Of a stretch of 35,454 nt of DNA, positions 35,186 to 35,454 are shown piece by piece; the first letter of the stretch is position 1; every line of letters starts with the position of its first letter. The stretch is taken from positions 14,255 to 49,708 of the forward strand of contig METI01000253.1 in NCBI GenBank assembly GCA_001771285.1, written 5' to 3'. A program made the translations under genes and the position numbers. The stretch is from a candidate division NC10 bacterium RIFCSPLOWO2_12_FULL_66_18. Lineage in GTDB: Bacteria; Methylomirabilota; Methylomirabilia; Methylomirabilales; 2-02-FULL-66-22. The notes under the pieces are model-generated. The model saw nothing but the letters and a program-made list of their open reading frames with translations, did no database searches and was not told where the DNA came from.

Positions 35186-35284
35186 GCAACCCCGGGGCGC
35201 GGCCCTGATCATGCCTCGCGAGGCGTGAGGATAACGGACGATGAGACGAACAAATAGGCAACCCCGGGGAGCGGCCCTGATCAT
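35176..35284 (+). repeat. 37-nt direct repeat at the pilW/pilX junction
   Basis: The 37 nt beginning GAACAAATAGGCAACC at 35176-35212 recur at 35248-35284 with one mismatch (C versus A), a 72-nt step. The first copy contains the end and stop of the pilW-like gene; the second encodes residues of the PilX N-terminus. A 12-nt palindrome GCCTCGCGAGGC (35213-35224) follows the first copy. A tandem duplication of the pilX 5' end is the simplest explanation. Confidence 0.85.
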
Positions 35285-35454
35285 CGCCATGCTAGTCATG
35301 GCGGTCCTGCTCCTGGCCGGCACGACCTTCCTGACCATCTCGTCCACCGAGAACGCGATCGCGTTGAATGAACGGGTTTCGGCCCAGGCGTTTCTGCTGG
35401 CGGAGGCGGGGCTTCACAAGACCATCGCGAAGCTGAACGCCAGCTCGACCTACT
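35241..35454 (+). CDS. PilX-like minor pilin, 5' part
   Basis: The visible 71 residues begin MRRTNRQPRGAALIIAMLVM, the PilX N-terminal pattern in which R-G-x-A-L-I replaces the usual FTLIE motif, followed by a hydrophobic helix and LNERVSAQAFLLAEAGLHK, the PilX hallmark helix. GAGG lies ahead of the ATG. The gene continues beyond the window, so its length and tip domain (PilY1 partner) cannot be judged. It completes the order fimT-pilV-pilW-pilX. Confidence 0.8.
   Translation, partial: MRRTNRQPRGAALIIAMLVMAVLLLAGTTFLTISSTENAIALNERVSAQAFLLAEAGLHKTIAKLNASSTY

Overview
The window is GC-rich bacterial chromosome carrying almost only core metabolism and cell housekeeping. All coding regions read cleanly and I see no phage, transposase, tRNA, rRNA or CRISPR. 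The type-B (five-helix, di-heme) succinate dehydrogenase, the fused ribBA, the yceD-rpmF-plsX-fabHDG-acpP-fabF cluster and a class-II cyclic-nucleotide phosphodiesterase resembling those of Geobacter-like bacteria suggest a diderm lineage near NC10/Rokubacteria (Methylomirabilota) or Desulfobacterota. That placement is an inference from gene content, not a database result.

Layout. (1) 1-6265, plus strand: the 3' end of a probable malate dehydrogenase gene, a small coiled-coil lipoprotein, sdhC-sdhA-sdhB and sucC-sucD, a contiguous TCA-cycle block closed by a strong hairpin at 6320-6357. (2) 6411-14062, plus strand: ndk, then from a near-consensus promoter at 6976-7004 yceD-rpmF-plsX-fabH-fabD-fabG-acpP-fabF (fatty-acid initiation and elongation), then a membrane HAMP protein. 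(3) 14091-24958, minus strand: a divergent rnc, then smc, a Roadblock/LC7 protein, ftsY, ribD-ribE-ribBA-ribH, nusB and a stand-alone M17-N-like protein. (4) 25120-32480, plus strand: trxA, then a complete tryptophan operon trpE-G-D-C-F-B-A with several stop/start overlaps. (5) 32647-end: a class-II cyclic-nucleotide phosphodiesterase-like metallohydrolase and a minor-pilin cluster (fimT/gspH-like, pilV-like, pilW-like, pilX-like) running off the window.

The most unusual content is between the genes. At least nine spacers carry hairpins or arrays built from short tandem units of 6, 7 or 8 nt, usually arranged as a left arm of degenerate repeats and a right arm of their reverse complement. Unit length and sequence differ between loci: GACAGS-type 6-mers; GGAAANT, GTTGAAC, TTTCGAA and GNNAGGS 7-mers; TTCGNNNG 8-mers. 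The same type recurs at unrelated loci, and four 8-mer elements share an AAGCGTTCGG end and lie directly upstream of a start codon (fabG, ribE, the roadblock gene, trpC). They sit only between co-directional genes, often inside operons. I regard this family as the best candidate here for an undescribed system. Secondary points are a Roadblock gene coupled to ftsY, an RNase III with an Asp-to-Glu change at a catalytic position, a basic tail on SucD, and small tandem duplications at gene boundaries (fabG start, trxA end, pilW/pilX junction).
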